From an uncultured Lachnospiraceae bacterium (GTDB lineage Bacteria; Bacillota; Clostridia; Lachnospirales; Lachnospiraceae): a DNA stretch of 40,463 nucleotides. Positions 16,701-23,579 of the stretch are shown in pieces. The notes beneath the pieces are model-generated. The model was not told where the DNA came from. It ran no database searches and was given only the letters and a program-made list of their open reading frames with translations. A program made the position numbers and the translations under genes. Every line of letters starts with the position of its first letter. The first letter of the stretch is position 1. The stretch covers positions 1 through 40,463 of the forward strand of contig CANOFW010000028.1 in NCBI GenBank assembly GCA_947565425.1, given 5' to 3'.

Positions 16701-17609
16701 ATACTTGTTGTTATACTTGAACATACAGTTGCCTTCGCGCCCTGCCCCCTGATAAATCTTGTGCGATTTTGCAAGACCGATCTTGCCATTTTCCTGCGCA
16801 ACAATCTTAGAAAGAAAAATCCTTCCTCTGCCAGAGCCATACGAATATACGAGATAGCTAGTTCCATCGTCATCCGTAAACACGGTCTGGTCGCCCGTGT
16901 TGGTTGTTCCTCCGGTATAACTGTGCATATTGATACGCTGATTCCATGTAAACTTACCAGTCGGAGTATCAGACGTCAGCACAAGCACCTGTTTGCTATA
17001 TTTATCGTTATCAACATTACCGTCCATAGAATTATCTGGATCTTCGCATTCATGCTGCACAAACAGCGCATACGTTCCGTCCACGCAGGCAACGCCAAGG
17101 CGCCCTACCCAGTCAACCGATTTATTGTTCATTTCTTCCCTGTCGCTGACTTCTTCCCTGTCTACGACAAGTCCTTCATAATTCCATGACACAAGGTCTT
17201 TGGACGAATAACAGGTAACGCCCACAAATTTGGGAGATGGGTCTGTGGAATATGGTCCTGCTGCTGGATTTGCCGCATATTTTTGCGCCTCTTCATATTT
17301 CACACCATACCAGTAATAAGTACCGTCAAATTCAAAAATGCCGCCACCCTGGGAATAAATAATATTTCCCTCTGTATCACGCCAAAAAATATCATTTTGA
17401 ATATCTGCATCTTGGGCGCTGCGCTCTCTGAGCGTAACCGTCTTATCTGCCAACGCCGTCCCATCCGCTGCAAGGAGCGTTCCGCTGATGGTCGCATTCT
17501 CCCCTCCTGTTTCTTTTGCTGCCTCTGCGAACACCGGCTGAGATACACCGGACAGCATGGAAACTGACATTGCCAGCACTAGTAACTTGCTGATAAATTT
17601 CTTTTTCAT
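13713..17609 (-). CDS. Secreted GH43-like multidomain glycosidase with BspA-type repeats
   Basis: 1298 aa with a signal peptide (1-28). Domains by eye: a short carboxypeptidase-regulatory-like strand pair (38-65); a GH43-like five-bladed propeller (about 72-415) with GGGIFEFDGTYYWYG, GDQTVFTDDDGT and a likely acid Glu at REGN (292); a CBM-like jelly roll starting NGSFD (428-577); an Ig-like stretch (590-670); two carboxypeptidase-regulatory-like domains (674-755, 758-845); a second CBM-like domain starting NGDFE (850-990); an acidic GGGDDED linker; a three-helix module (1005-1070); an Ig-like domain (1078-1155); and LRR_5/BspA-like repeats to the C-terminus (1160-1298). It probably acts on galactan- or arabinan-type glycans, but the GH43 subfamily cannot be fixed. 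No LPxTG or membrane anchor, so retention may rely on the repeats. Single-gene unit with a good AAGGAAGGGATG start context. Confidence 0.85.
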   Translation of the reverse strand: MKKKFISKLLVLAMSVSMLSGVSQPVFAEAAKETGGENATISGTLLAADGTALADKTVTLRERSAQDADIQNDIFWRDTEGNIIYSQGGGIFEFDGTYYWYGVKYEEAQKYAANPAAGPYSTDPSPKFVGVTCYSSKDLVSWNYEGLVVDREEVSDREEMNNKSVDWVGRLGVACVDGTYALFVQHECEDPDNSMDGNVDNDKYSKQVLVLTSDTPTGKFTWNQRINMHSYTGGTTNTGDQTVFTDDDGTSYLVYSYGSGRGRIFLSKIVAQENGKIGLAKSHKIYQGAGREGNCMFKYNNKYYVCASDLYGWNASHAYYMVLDSLEDAYLDSFQAVGSMALMDGSSEDFCHVTQTGFFYTVKGSEQETVLFCGDRWADFAGNGLGYNQWCPLSFKADGTPFFNSLSAWDLDLATGNWTVHAANNYVKNGSFDADRVDMKELAGWSNTIQSGNAPVSNNKDKVTGKYALKLGDSVDFDCKVSQVITQNTATADAVALPDGTYDLTAKIKNSGTFSELSMYAKSGSLTKKAMIAKAHSAYTQVTLKDVTVTGGRAEIGFIAKGQKNASALVDDVTFVRSSEQSADTESIALPVTSDVTKDVTVTVAAEDGTVAYVYEEKLKSGTQTYTISPVKAGTYTVTVAVNSCVIEGATQKVTVTAGQTAQVPAVTVTNQGGNITGKIVDAKGNGIAGVTVTLTTGEHVTVVKTDKDGIYTVSDILAGTYTVQAEKEGYVSPKQASVTVAVGETATVAQQTMQSAMGTITGTVKDMSGSVVANATVTLRGCKTKASDKRYTVKTGADGTYSIQVIEDTYQVLAAKDGVAVQSVSDKITVVRDEAYTADLVIPQAVAVPNGDFEQALNASTDWTNTGSAGKQTNRTQDVLSGKGGYNIWSTSNFTVELNQTLRNLANGTYAVNVKADSEFSAEDELYIYAKDASGKLLAKEDIPSISINSKGEVIGLVAEVKDGTLTIGISGNMTGGAWSHVDDFSVGKMKEETIGGGDDEDKDKADKEAAAVVTELIDKIGVVTATTDCKAKIEAARTAYDKLTDKQKALVTNVTVLTEAEAKYQELSKPPVTADKVDIRKASVAAIKAQTFTGKLISPAVKVTYNGKTLVKNTDYIVTYKNNKNIGTATVTITGTGSYEGSLSRNFVITVVKNKTYTVGNYKYKIANAKTNGTGTVTVYGGKKTLKSVKIGATVKIGGKNFKITTVGKNAFKGYKKLTSVTIGKNVTKIEPSAFEKCGKLKKIKISGTSLTRVGKNAIKGIYKKATLQCPKKKVSSYKKLFKPSTGYKKTMNIKK

Positions 17610-17640
17610 CTCATCCCTTCCTTTCCTGACCCATATACTT

Positions 17641-17686
17641 ATTGTATATCATTTGGTTTAAAGCATCCTTTGCGCACCGTTGCGCA
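17641..17686 (-). promoter_or_regulatory. Putative activator-dependent promoter of the GH43-like gene
   Basis: On the minus strand a TACAAT -10 (17641-17646) is preceded at 17 bases by a poor -35 (AGGATG). Directly upstream are two direct copies of TGCGCAA exactly 10 bp apart (TGCGCA cores on plus at 17671-17676 and 17681-17686). A degenerate second pair occurs on plus at 17799-17818. The arrangement suggests a transcription factor binding one helical turn apart next to a weak -35. The regulator is unknown. Confidence 0.45.
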
Positions 17687-17899
17687 TTATTGTTTCTAAT
17701 AATAATTATAAAGTGTTAAGATTTATATACAATATCAATATTCGCCAAAGATATTTCATCTTGTTTGGTGAAAATTCACAGTCGCTCTCTTGTCATTATG
17801 TGCAACTATTTGCGCAACCATTGAAAAACTTTGTGCTTTTATCATGATAAGAGGGATACTTTCACACATTAGTGTAGAAAAGTCTTTTCGGAAGATACG
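17687..17899. other. Intergenic region without a gene
   Basis: AT-rich stretch upstream of the GH43-like gene. It holds a second TATAAT hexamer (minus, near 17708-17713) and the degenerate TGTGCAAC/TGCGCAAC pair. A 78-codon minus frame (17756-17992) runs through the neighbouring terminator and has no homology I recognise. Confidence 0.5.
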
Positions 17900-17929
17900 A
17901 AAACCGCACCGAAGTTTCCCACGGTGCGG
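17900..17929 (-). terminator. Terminator after the DUF362 gene
   Basis: An 8-bp GC-rich stem (ccgcaccg 17904-17911 with cggtgcgg 17922-17929) with a 10-base loop, followed on the minus strand by TTTT. It lies about 60 bases after the stop of the DUF362 gene. Confidence 0.8.
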
Positions 17930-17991
17930 CAGTCCTAATGTTTCATTTTTACTTGCTGCTATTCTATGATCTGGCACAAATATAACCGGCA

Positions 17992-19110
17992 TTAAATCCG
18001 AATCAACTCATACTCTTTCAATCCCAATCCTATTTTCACTGCATGAGCAATGCAGCTCTTCCATTCCGTGTCGGGATGCGTCATGTGGAAATGATCGTGG
18101 TCTTCGTCCTCCTTACGCTCCTTAATATTCTCGTCCAATACACTGTTCTCAATCGGCGGCATTTGGTTGCATAAATCTGCACATGCCTGATCCAAAGCAA
18201 CCGGGTCAAAAGACGCCAACATGCCCACATCCGGGATAATCGGAATATCATTTTCTGCATGGCAGTCACAGTTCGGCGAAACGTCACAAATCAATGAAAT
18301 GTGGAAGCAGGGACGATCTTTGCAAACAGCTAAACTGTATTCTGCAATCTTACAATTTAAGACTGCAATAGAATCATGGAAATCTGCTGCAATCGCATCC
18401 TTAGGACAAACAGCAAGGCATCTTCCGCAGCCCACGCATTTGTCATGATTAATCACAGCCTTGCCATCGGTAATTTCCGGCGCGTCGTGCGCACAAATTT
18501 TTTGACATGCGCCGCAGCCCACACACGCCGCAGGGTTTACGCTGGGCTTTCCATCGCAATGCTGTTCCATTTTGCCTGCCCTGGAACCGCTACCCATACC
18601 AAGGTTCTTCAATGCGCCTCCAAATCCCGCCATCTCATGCCCCTTGAAATGCGTCAGCGAAATTAATATATCCGCGTCCATAATTGCCTGCCCGATTTTC
18701 GCCTCTTTTACATATTCCCCATCAATGGGCACAATTGCCTCGTCTGTACCTTTGAGCCCATCTCCAATAATGACATGGCATCCGGTCTGGTATGGTGAAA
18801 ACCCGTTGACATATGCGGTCTCCAAATGGTCGAGCGCATTCTTCCTGCTGCCAACATACAGCGTATTACAATCTGTCAGGAAAGGCTTTCCACCTAATTC
18901 TTTCACATAATCGGCAACCACCCGCGCATAATTAGGACGCAAAAAAGCCAAGTTGCCATACTCGCCAAAATGAATCTTGATGGCTGCATATTTCTCCTGA
19001 AAATCAATTGTTTCAAATCCTGCTGTCTTCATCAAGCGATGTAATTTCTGCAACAAATTCTCCTGTCCTGTCGCTTTAAACGATGTAAAATAAACGTTTG
19101 CTTTGTCCAT
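17992..19110 (-). CDS. DUF362 protein with two 4Fe-4S clusters
   Basis: 372 aa. The N-terminal two thirds match the DUF362 pattern (AAIKIHFGEYGN near 43, then FLTDCNTLYVGSR, SLTHFKGHEMAGFGGALKNLGMG about 165-185). It is followed by a bacterial ferredoxin domain with CVGCGACQKIC and CVGCGRCLAVCPKDA. The remainder includes a pair of His/Asp-rich segments. The family is redox-related but its substrate is unknown. The start at 19110 has GGAGG AGAAT directly before it; an ATG four codons upstream lacks a site. Third gene of the Dabb-YjbR-DUF362 unit, ended by the hairpin at 17900. Confidence 0.88.
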   Translation of the reverse strand: MDKANVYFTSFKATGQENLLQKLHRLMKTAGFETIDFQEKYAAIKIHFGEYGNLAFLRPNYARVVADYVKELGGKPFLTDCNTLYVGSRKNALDHLETAYVNGFSPYQTGCHVIIGDGLKGTDEAIVPIDGEYVKEAKIGQAIMDADILISLTHFKGHEMAGFGGALKNLGMGSGSRAGKMEQHCDGKPSVNPAACVGCGACQKICAHDAPEITDGKAVINHDKCVGCGRCLAVCPKDAIAADFHDSIAVLNCKIAEYSLAVCKDRPCFHISLICDVSPNCDCHAENDIPIIPDVGMLASFDPVALDQACADLCNQMPPIENSVLDENIKERKEDEDHDHFHMTHPDTEWKSCIAHAVKIGLGLKEYELIRI

Positions 19111-19143
19111 ATTCTCCTCCATACGATTAACTCTGCTGTTTCT

Positions 19144-19506
19144 TTAACCCTCAAGAATTTCCTGCTGCTTCTTCTTGCTGAAACCACCGAGCACCAATTG
19201 ATACGATTTGTCCAGCAAATCTTTCAACAAATCATCCGGCACTGCTCCATCCGGCTTGACTGAATTCCAGTGCACTTTATTCATATAATATCCGGGGATA
19301 ATGTCTTCATACTGCTGTCTCAGGAAATCTCCCTCGGACGGCTCAAGCTTCAATGTAATATAACAAGGTTCGTCATCCTCGCCCAAACAGAGCGCAGCGA
19401 ACATCTTACCGCCAATCTGGTAGCGAATCCAATTCCACTCCTCTTTCAAGTCCTTCGTGACCCCCGCCTTGCCCAGCAAGTACTCATCCATCCACACATA
19501 CCTCAT
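19144..19506 (-). CDS. MmcQ/YjbR family protein
   Basis: 120 aa. The family pattern is clear: WNWIRYQIGGKMFAAL, then CYITLKLEPSEGDFLRQQYEDIIPGYYMNKVHWNSV, then LLKDLLDKSYQLVLGG. YjbR-type proteins have a CyaY-like fold; a DNA-binding role has been suggested but the cellular function is unclear. It starts with GGGAGA upstream. It lies 13 bases after the Dabb gene and 33 before DUF362. Confidence 0.85.
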   Translation of the reverse strand: MRYVWMDEYLLGKAGVTKDLKEEWNWIRYQIGGKMFAALCLGEDDEPCYITLKLEPSEGDFLRQQYEDIIPGYYMNKVHWNSVKPDGAVPDDLLKDLLDKSYQLVLGGFSKKKQQEILEG

Positions 19507-19519
19507 GATTATCTCTCCC

Positions 19520-19822
19520 TTACACCTCGTAATCCATACAGCTACGCAAAGCTGTATGCGGCCTCACCTTTCCATCGGCAACGGCCACATGCGCCGGGTG
19601 CGTTGCATATGTTTTCAAGGCATCTTCATTTTCAAAAGATGACTCTAGCATAACATCCACATTTGAGCTTGCAAGCCCTTCTGTATAAACTTTAATGTCA
19701 ATCAGTCCCGGAATCTGACCTTTAAGACCTTCTAAACCTTCCTTTATGCCACGCTTGATTTCGCAAATCTCTTTCTTGGAATACCCTTCCTTTAATTTCC
19801 ATAAAATAACATGCTTTACCAT
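19520..19822 (-). CDS. Dabb (stress-responsive A/B barrel) domain protein
   Basis: 100 aa beginning MVKHVILWKLKEGY, with GLKGQIPGLIDIKVY and the late YATHPAHVAVADGKVRP, all typical of the dimeric ferredoxin-like Dabb fold. Its role is unknown; relatives include stress proteins and small-molecule-binding or cyclising proteins. The start at 19822 has GGAGGTG and lies just downstream of a perfect promoter. The longer frame to 19975 would include the promoter and is rejected. First gene of a three-gene unit. Confidence 0.85.
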   Translation of the reverse strand: MVKHVILWKLKEGYSKKEICEIKRGIKEGLEGLKGQIPGLIDIKVYTEGLASSNVDVMLESSFENEDALKTYATHPAHVAVADGKVRPHTALRSCMDYEV

Positions 19823-19855
19823 CCTGTCCACCTCCAAAAATTTGCTATTGCTACC

Positions 19856-19884
19856 ATTATGGGAGAAAGCTATCGTGCTGTCAA
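19856..19884 (-). promoter_or_regulatory. Promoter of the Dabb-YjbR-DUF362 unit
   Basis: Minus-strand perfect TTGACA (19879-19884), a 17-base spacer and CATAAT (19856-19861), with the Dabb start codon about 34 bases further on. Confidence 0.85.
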
Positions 19885-20232
19885 GTGGAATTACTTTTAA
19901 GTCTCTGTATACCAAAAAATCAGCGACTTTTTTGCCGCTTTTCGCTTTGGTATTCTTTCCGTATATCTCATCCATTGAATATCATCTTTCATTCTAAATT
20001 ATATAAATCCTGTATTTCACTGGCAGCAACTATATTTGCCGATGTCTTTTTAAAAATATCCAGTCGATGCATAAGTTGCTTCTTTTCATTCCTCTATAAC
20101 GCCGAATGTGCGATACACAGAATAAATAACAGGGTCAATATGGCGACATGATGTGATTCGTAACAACGTGACGCTCGATGAATCCGCAGAGACCTTATCC
20201 CCTGCCCATGCATTGTGGAATAAATAAGGAAT
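19885..20232. other. Intergenic region with no recognised gene
   Basis: About 350 bases without a convincing gene. On the minus strand a 34-codon stretch bounded by stops reads like protein (EKKQLMHRLDIFKK then NIVAASEIQDLYNLE near 19990-20095), and a 31-codon frame starting MKDDIQWM follows near 19991. Neither has a good ribosome binding site. They may be decayed gene pieces; I could not identify a parent. Confidence 0.4.
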
Positions 20233-20520
20233 TCAAAAACAAGAAATGGTACTGGGATAGTATACATGGAAAACCCTGTTTACTTGTGATGTAATTATGT
20301 CATCCCTTCGGTTGAAAAGGTCTTCGTCAAATACCGGGGAGGTCTTGACAAGCTCTTCCCTTAAAAGCTTCTGCTGCTCGTCACGCATAATAACATCATC
20401 TTCATCCCAGTATTTCTGCGGAACCGGATAAGCCGCTGCACCGCAGCAGTCACACTTCTTGCAGCTTTCATCACTTATGCAAATCCTCCCGCATCTTTTG
20501 CAATAGTAAAATGTTACCAT
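20233..20520 (-). CDS. Small zinc-ribbon protein, unknown function
   Basis: 95 aa. The first 27 residues contain CKRCGRIC, CKKC and CCG, enough for a zinc ribbon; the rest is a charged helix and a tail. A very good GGAGG site lies 8 bases before the ATG. It resembles short rubredoxin- or zinc-ribbon-like proteins of Clostridia but no family is recognised. Its stop lies about 350 bases upstream of the Dabb promoter. Confidence 0.65.
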   Translation of the reverse strand: MVTFYYCKRCGRICISDESCKKCDCCGAAAYPVPQKYWDEDDVIMRDEQQKLLREELVKTSPVFDEDLFNRRDDIITSQVNRVFHVYYPSTISCF

Positions 20521-20596
20521 TCTTTTATCCTCCTCATAAATTTACTGGCATCCATTCTACCATAAAACTGGAAAAGTATCCACAGCTTTGCCTAGA

Positions 20597-20712
20597 CTAC
20601 CGCAGCTTATACGCCACAGTACGATATTCCAAACATTCAGCAGCGACATTGATAAACTGAGCTCCAGGCGGGGATGTTCGGGCGTTCCTTCCATCAAGGC
20701 ACTTTTTCGATT
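20597..20712 (-). pseudogene. Possible C-terminal remnant of a LysR-type regulator
   Basis: Directly after the MATE stop, in another frame, the minus strand reads TSPPGAQFINVAAECLEY and ends YKLR. This resembles the last residues of LysR-family regulators (SPAAxxFIxF pattern), a class often found beside MATE genes. There is no start, the rest of the gene is missing, and the match is weak. Confidence 0.2.
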
Positions 20713-22053
20713 TCATCCATTCAATTTTATCATCGTATGTTTCCGATAAATCAAATACGATAACCCCGCAGCCACAAATTCTGTGAAACAAAAGGCATAC
20801 CACGTTCCTGTCGCTCCCAGCAATTTGCTGAACAAAAACGCTGCTGGAATGATGATAATGATATAACGGAACAACGAAATCATCAGCGACGGAATCCCTT
20901 TGCCAAGTCCCTCCAGAGCCCCGGAACATGTGACCGAAACAGCCGACACGATAAAGCCCAGGCTAATAATGTGCAATGCCGTCACCCCGCTTTGAATCGT
21001 CTGTGGATTCGACGTAAATAATCCTATCAAATTTTCTGGAATCAGCCATGACAGAACCGTGCCGACCGCCATCACTCCGGCCGTCAGCATAAGCGTTGTG
21101 TGAAATATTTCCCTGACACGCTCTTTCTCCCCGGCGCCATAATTATATCCCATCAACGGGCGGATTCCCTGGATAATGCCGTTTGCCGTCAGATAAATAA
21201 ACGTCTGTAATTTATAATAGACGCCCAGCACAAGCACATATTTTTCCGAAAACCCTGCAAGAATCCCATTCAATGCAGAAATTAACAGAGATGGCAGTGC
21301 AAGATTTAGCGTCGCCGAAATGCCTATGCCATACAGCTTTGCCGCCATATCTTTCTCTGGTTTTAAATACACGCGCTTGATTTTCACAGGAATCGGTTTT
21401 ACCATGTAAAATAACAAATATACCATCAGAGAAATCACCTGACCAATCCCCGTCGCATATGCCGCCCCCGCTATACCCATTTTCGGAAAAAAGCCAATGC
21501 CAAAAATCATCAGCGGGTCAAGAATGATATTCGTAACAAATCCGCATATCATACAAAACATCGACACTTTCATTTTGCCCACTGCCTGAAAAACCTTTTC
21601 AAACACCAACCCTGACGTAATCACCGCTGAAAATAAAAATACCCGGTTGGAATACGCCAGCGCCATGCCTACTACCGTTTCATCTTTAGAAAAAATCCCT
21701 AAAAATGACGGCATCACCGCAATACACACAATCGTTAGCAGCAAGCCGTGAACCAGGTTCCACAAAAACCCCTGCGTTGCCGCCCGGTCTGCGTTCTCTG
21801 GCTCCTCCGCGCCCAGATAAAAGGACACCACCGCATTGATGCCAATCGCAAAGCCAATCGCCACAGCATTAATCATATTCTGGACCGGATAGACCAAAGC
21901 CAGCGCAGTCATTGCCTCCTCACTCAACTGCGCCACGAAATAACTGTCCACAATATTATAAAGCGAATTGACCGCCATGGAAATTACCATCGGCATGGAC
22001 ATTGACAACACGAGGGGCAATATCTTTCTCTCTTTCATAAATTCTTGTTCCAT
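20713..22053 (-). CDS. MATE family multidrug exporter
   Basis: 446 aa with about 12 transmembrane helices. The NorM/DinF-type start is clear: LPLVLSMSMPMVISMAVNSLYNIVDSYFV, then LALVYPVQNM, and in the second half NGIIQGIRPLMGYNYGAG. MATE proteins export cationic drugs or metabolites using a sodium or proton gradient. The substrate cannot be told from sequence. A GGGAGG site precedes the ATG at 22053. A GTG-initiated frame 13 codons longer would start inside the leader hairpin and is rejected. It has its own promoter and a leader of about 110 bases. Confidence 0.92.
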   Translation of the reverse strand: MEQEFMKERKILPLVLSMSMPMVISMAVNSLYNIVDSYFVAQLSEEAMTALALVYPVQNMINAVAIGFAIGINAVVSFYLGAEEPENADRAATQGFLWNLVHGLLLTIVCIAVMPSFLGIFSKDETVVGMALAYSNRVFLFSAVITSGLVFEKVFQAVGKMKVSMFCMICGFVTNIILDPLMIFGIGFFPKMGIAGAAYATGIGQVISLMVYLLFYMVKPIPVKIKRVYLKPEKDMAAKLYGIGISATLNLALPSLLISALNGILAGFSEKYVLVLGVYYKLQTFIYLTANGIIQGIRPLMGYNYGAGEKERVREIFHTTLMLTAGVMAVGTVLSWLIPENLIGLFTSNPQTIQSGVTALHIISLGFIVSAVSVTCSGALEGLGKGIPSLMISLFRYIIIIIPAAFLFSKLLGATGTWYAFCFTEFVAAGLSYLIYRKHTMIKLNG

Positions 22054-22086
22054 GTTCTCATCCTCCCGTTTTCTTAAATTAAAGAA

Positions 22087-22120
22087 CGCCACACAAACGC
22101 GTCTTAGCGATTGTGTGGCG
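22087..22120 (-). promoter_or_regulatory. Leader hairpin of the MATE gene
   Basis: A 10-bp perfect stem (22087-22096 with 22111-22120) with a 14-base loop, inside the MATE 5' leader. On the minus strand it is preceded by six Ts and followed by TTCTTTAATTT, a weak terminator-like tract. A 24-codon upstream frame starting at a minus-strand ATG near 22155 runs through the hairpin and stops just after it, but it has no clear ribosome binding site. It could act as an attenuator. Confidence 0.5.
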
Positions 22121-22169
22121 AAAAAAGATTTCTCTTGAAAAATCCACTCCCATGATGGGTTTGGAAGTA

Positions 22170-22198
22170 AGTGTAGCAGAATGGGATAGAATTGTCAA
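22170..22198 (-). promoter_or_regulatory. Promoter of the MATE gene
   Basis: Minus-strand perfect TTGACA (22193-22198), a 17-base spacer and TACACT (22170-22175), downstream of the adaptor gene stop at 22238. Confidence 0.8.
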
Positions 22199-22237
22199 GT
22201 TAGTCCGCGCAATTCTCGCCGACAGACAGCAGGCTAC

Positions 22238-23566
22238 TCAGCTCCACTCCTCGACAATCCGCACTCTTTTCCCCTCCTTTATCTCCTTATTGGTATCAAC
22301 TATAATTTTATCATCCTCCGAGATATTGCCTTCCACTGCTGCATACTCGTCGTTATGTTCAATCAGCGTCACCGGCACATATTGGGCGACAGGCTTTATG
22401 CCGAGAACCGTCTTTTCCTCCTTCACTACCATCACATAATAGCCGGAACGCTCTTCGTGTACCGCAAATCGGGGAACACATTTGCGGTATCGTCTGCTCT
22501 CTTTTGTAAAACGCAAGACTGCATTTCCGGTCCGAGAAATAGAATCATCCGCAAGCTCTGCCGTTACCCGGTATGTTCCCTCTTCCCCCTCTGCAACCTT
22601 GCTGATTTTCACTCCCTCCACAACAACGTCGCCATCCCCCATCTCCAAAGTTCCCTCTAACCCCTCTTCCACTAGAAAGTCCTGATTGCCTCTCATGTTA
22701 AGATTAGGGCTCCCAGCCCCCGCCAGAGATAGACTTCCACCTGCCCCACTTTCATTCATAGCAAGACTATCCTCTTCTCCCGCGACGTCGGCCCCTGCAT
22801 AGGAATATCCATTTCCACCGACAATCCCTTCAAATTGGAACGGCTGTCTGAAATCTTCAACTATCAACACTGGCTCCGCTGATGTCAGACTGCCCGTGGA
22901 GATCGCGCATGTAAATATACCTCCGGCAAATTGCGCACAAACCTGCCCTTTTGCTTCACGCAGTAGATAAAGCTGCTGCAAAGATTCCTGCGCCTGCTTC
23001 TTCTCCAATCGCTGTATATCCGCCGCATTACTATTTTCTGCTCCCACACTGGAACTTATCATATCAAAATTCTCTTCCTTAGCCACATTCGCCTGGTCTG
23101 GCGTGACAATGGGGATATTACTATCGCCCTCCGCTGCCTGGTCCGCATGGAAACTTTGCGGATCCGCCTGCATTTGGGAAGCATGTTCCATGTCTGCAAT
23201 CTGCAAATCATATTTATGAATTTCCTCCTCCATCCGGGCAATCTTTGTCTGTAAATCTTTCCTGTCAAGCGTAAACAATAAATCTCCTTTTTGCACAATA
23301 TCATTTTCCTGTACCCAGACATTTTCTATGCGCAAATTCTCCTGACAATACAGGGCGCGTCTGCCCTTTGTCCTCACGCGCCCTTCCACTTTCCACTCAT
23401 AGGATAATCGCATTTCCTCCAAGGTACAGACCGTCGCCTGCGGAATTACATAAGAATCCACAACCCTTGACAACAATGTCAGAACCGCCATCACAGACAG
23501 AAATATCACAACGGCATGGCTTCCCCATTTGCAGGCAATTCGCCTGATTTCCTCTTTCCTTCGCAT
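22238..23566 (-). CDS. HlyD-like membrane fusion (efflux adaptor) protein
   Basis: 442 aa with one N-terminal membrane helix (about 18-38) and an extracytoplasmic remainder. A biotinyl-lipoyl-like half motif ENVWVQENDIVQKGDLLFTLD (about 80-100) leads to a coiled coil (about 103-205) interrupted by a Ser/Asp/Asn-rich insert, then the second half motif, an Ala/Gly-rich linker, and a beta-barrel and C-terminal domain ending KEGKRVRIVEE. Such adaptors normally join a pump or MacB-type ABC exporter; here the neighbours are importer permeases. The ATG at 23566 has GAGGTG upstream; a GTG at 23575 is less likely. Last gene of the transporter unit. Confidence 0.82.
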   Translation of the reverse strand: MRRKEEIRRIACKWGSHAVVIFLSVMAVLTLLSRVVDSYVIPQATVCTLEEMRLSYEWKVEGRVRTKGRRALYCQENLRIENVWVQENDIVQKGDLLFTLDRKDLQTKIARMEEEIHKYDLQIADMEHASQMQADPQSFHADQAAEGDSNIPIVTPDQANVAKEENFDMISSSVGAENSNAADIQRLEKKQAQESLQQLYLLREAKGQVCAQFAGGIFTCAISTGSLTSAEPVLIVEDFRQPFQFEGIVGGNGYSYAGADVAGEEDSLAMNESGAGGSLSLAGAGSPNLNMRGNQDFLVEEGLEGTLEMGDGDVVVEGVKISKVAEGEEGTYRVTAELADDSISRTGNAVLRFTKESRRYRKCVPRFAVHEERSGYYVMVVKEEKTVLGIKPVAQYVPVTLIEHNDEYAAVEGNISEDDKIIVDTNKEIKEGKRVRIVEEWS

Positions 23567-23579
23567 CTTTGACACCTCG

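Noticed and set aside
17756-17992. 78-codon minus-strand frame between the GH43-like and DUF362 genes
   Set aside because: It runs through a strong terminator hairpin, has no ribosome binding site and no recognisable sequence.
19823-19975. 51-codon N-terminal extension of the Dabb protein
   Set aside because: It would include a consensus promoter; the Dabb fold begins at the inner ATG, which has GGAGGTG upstream.
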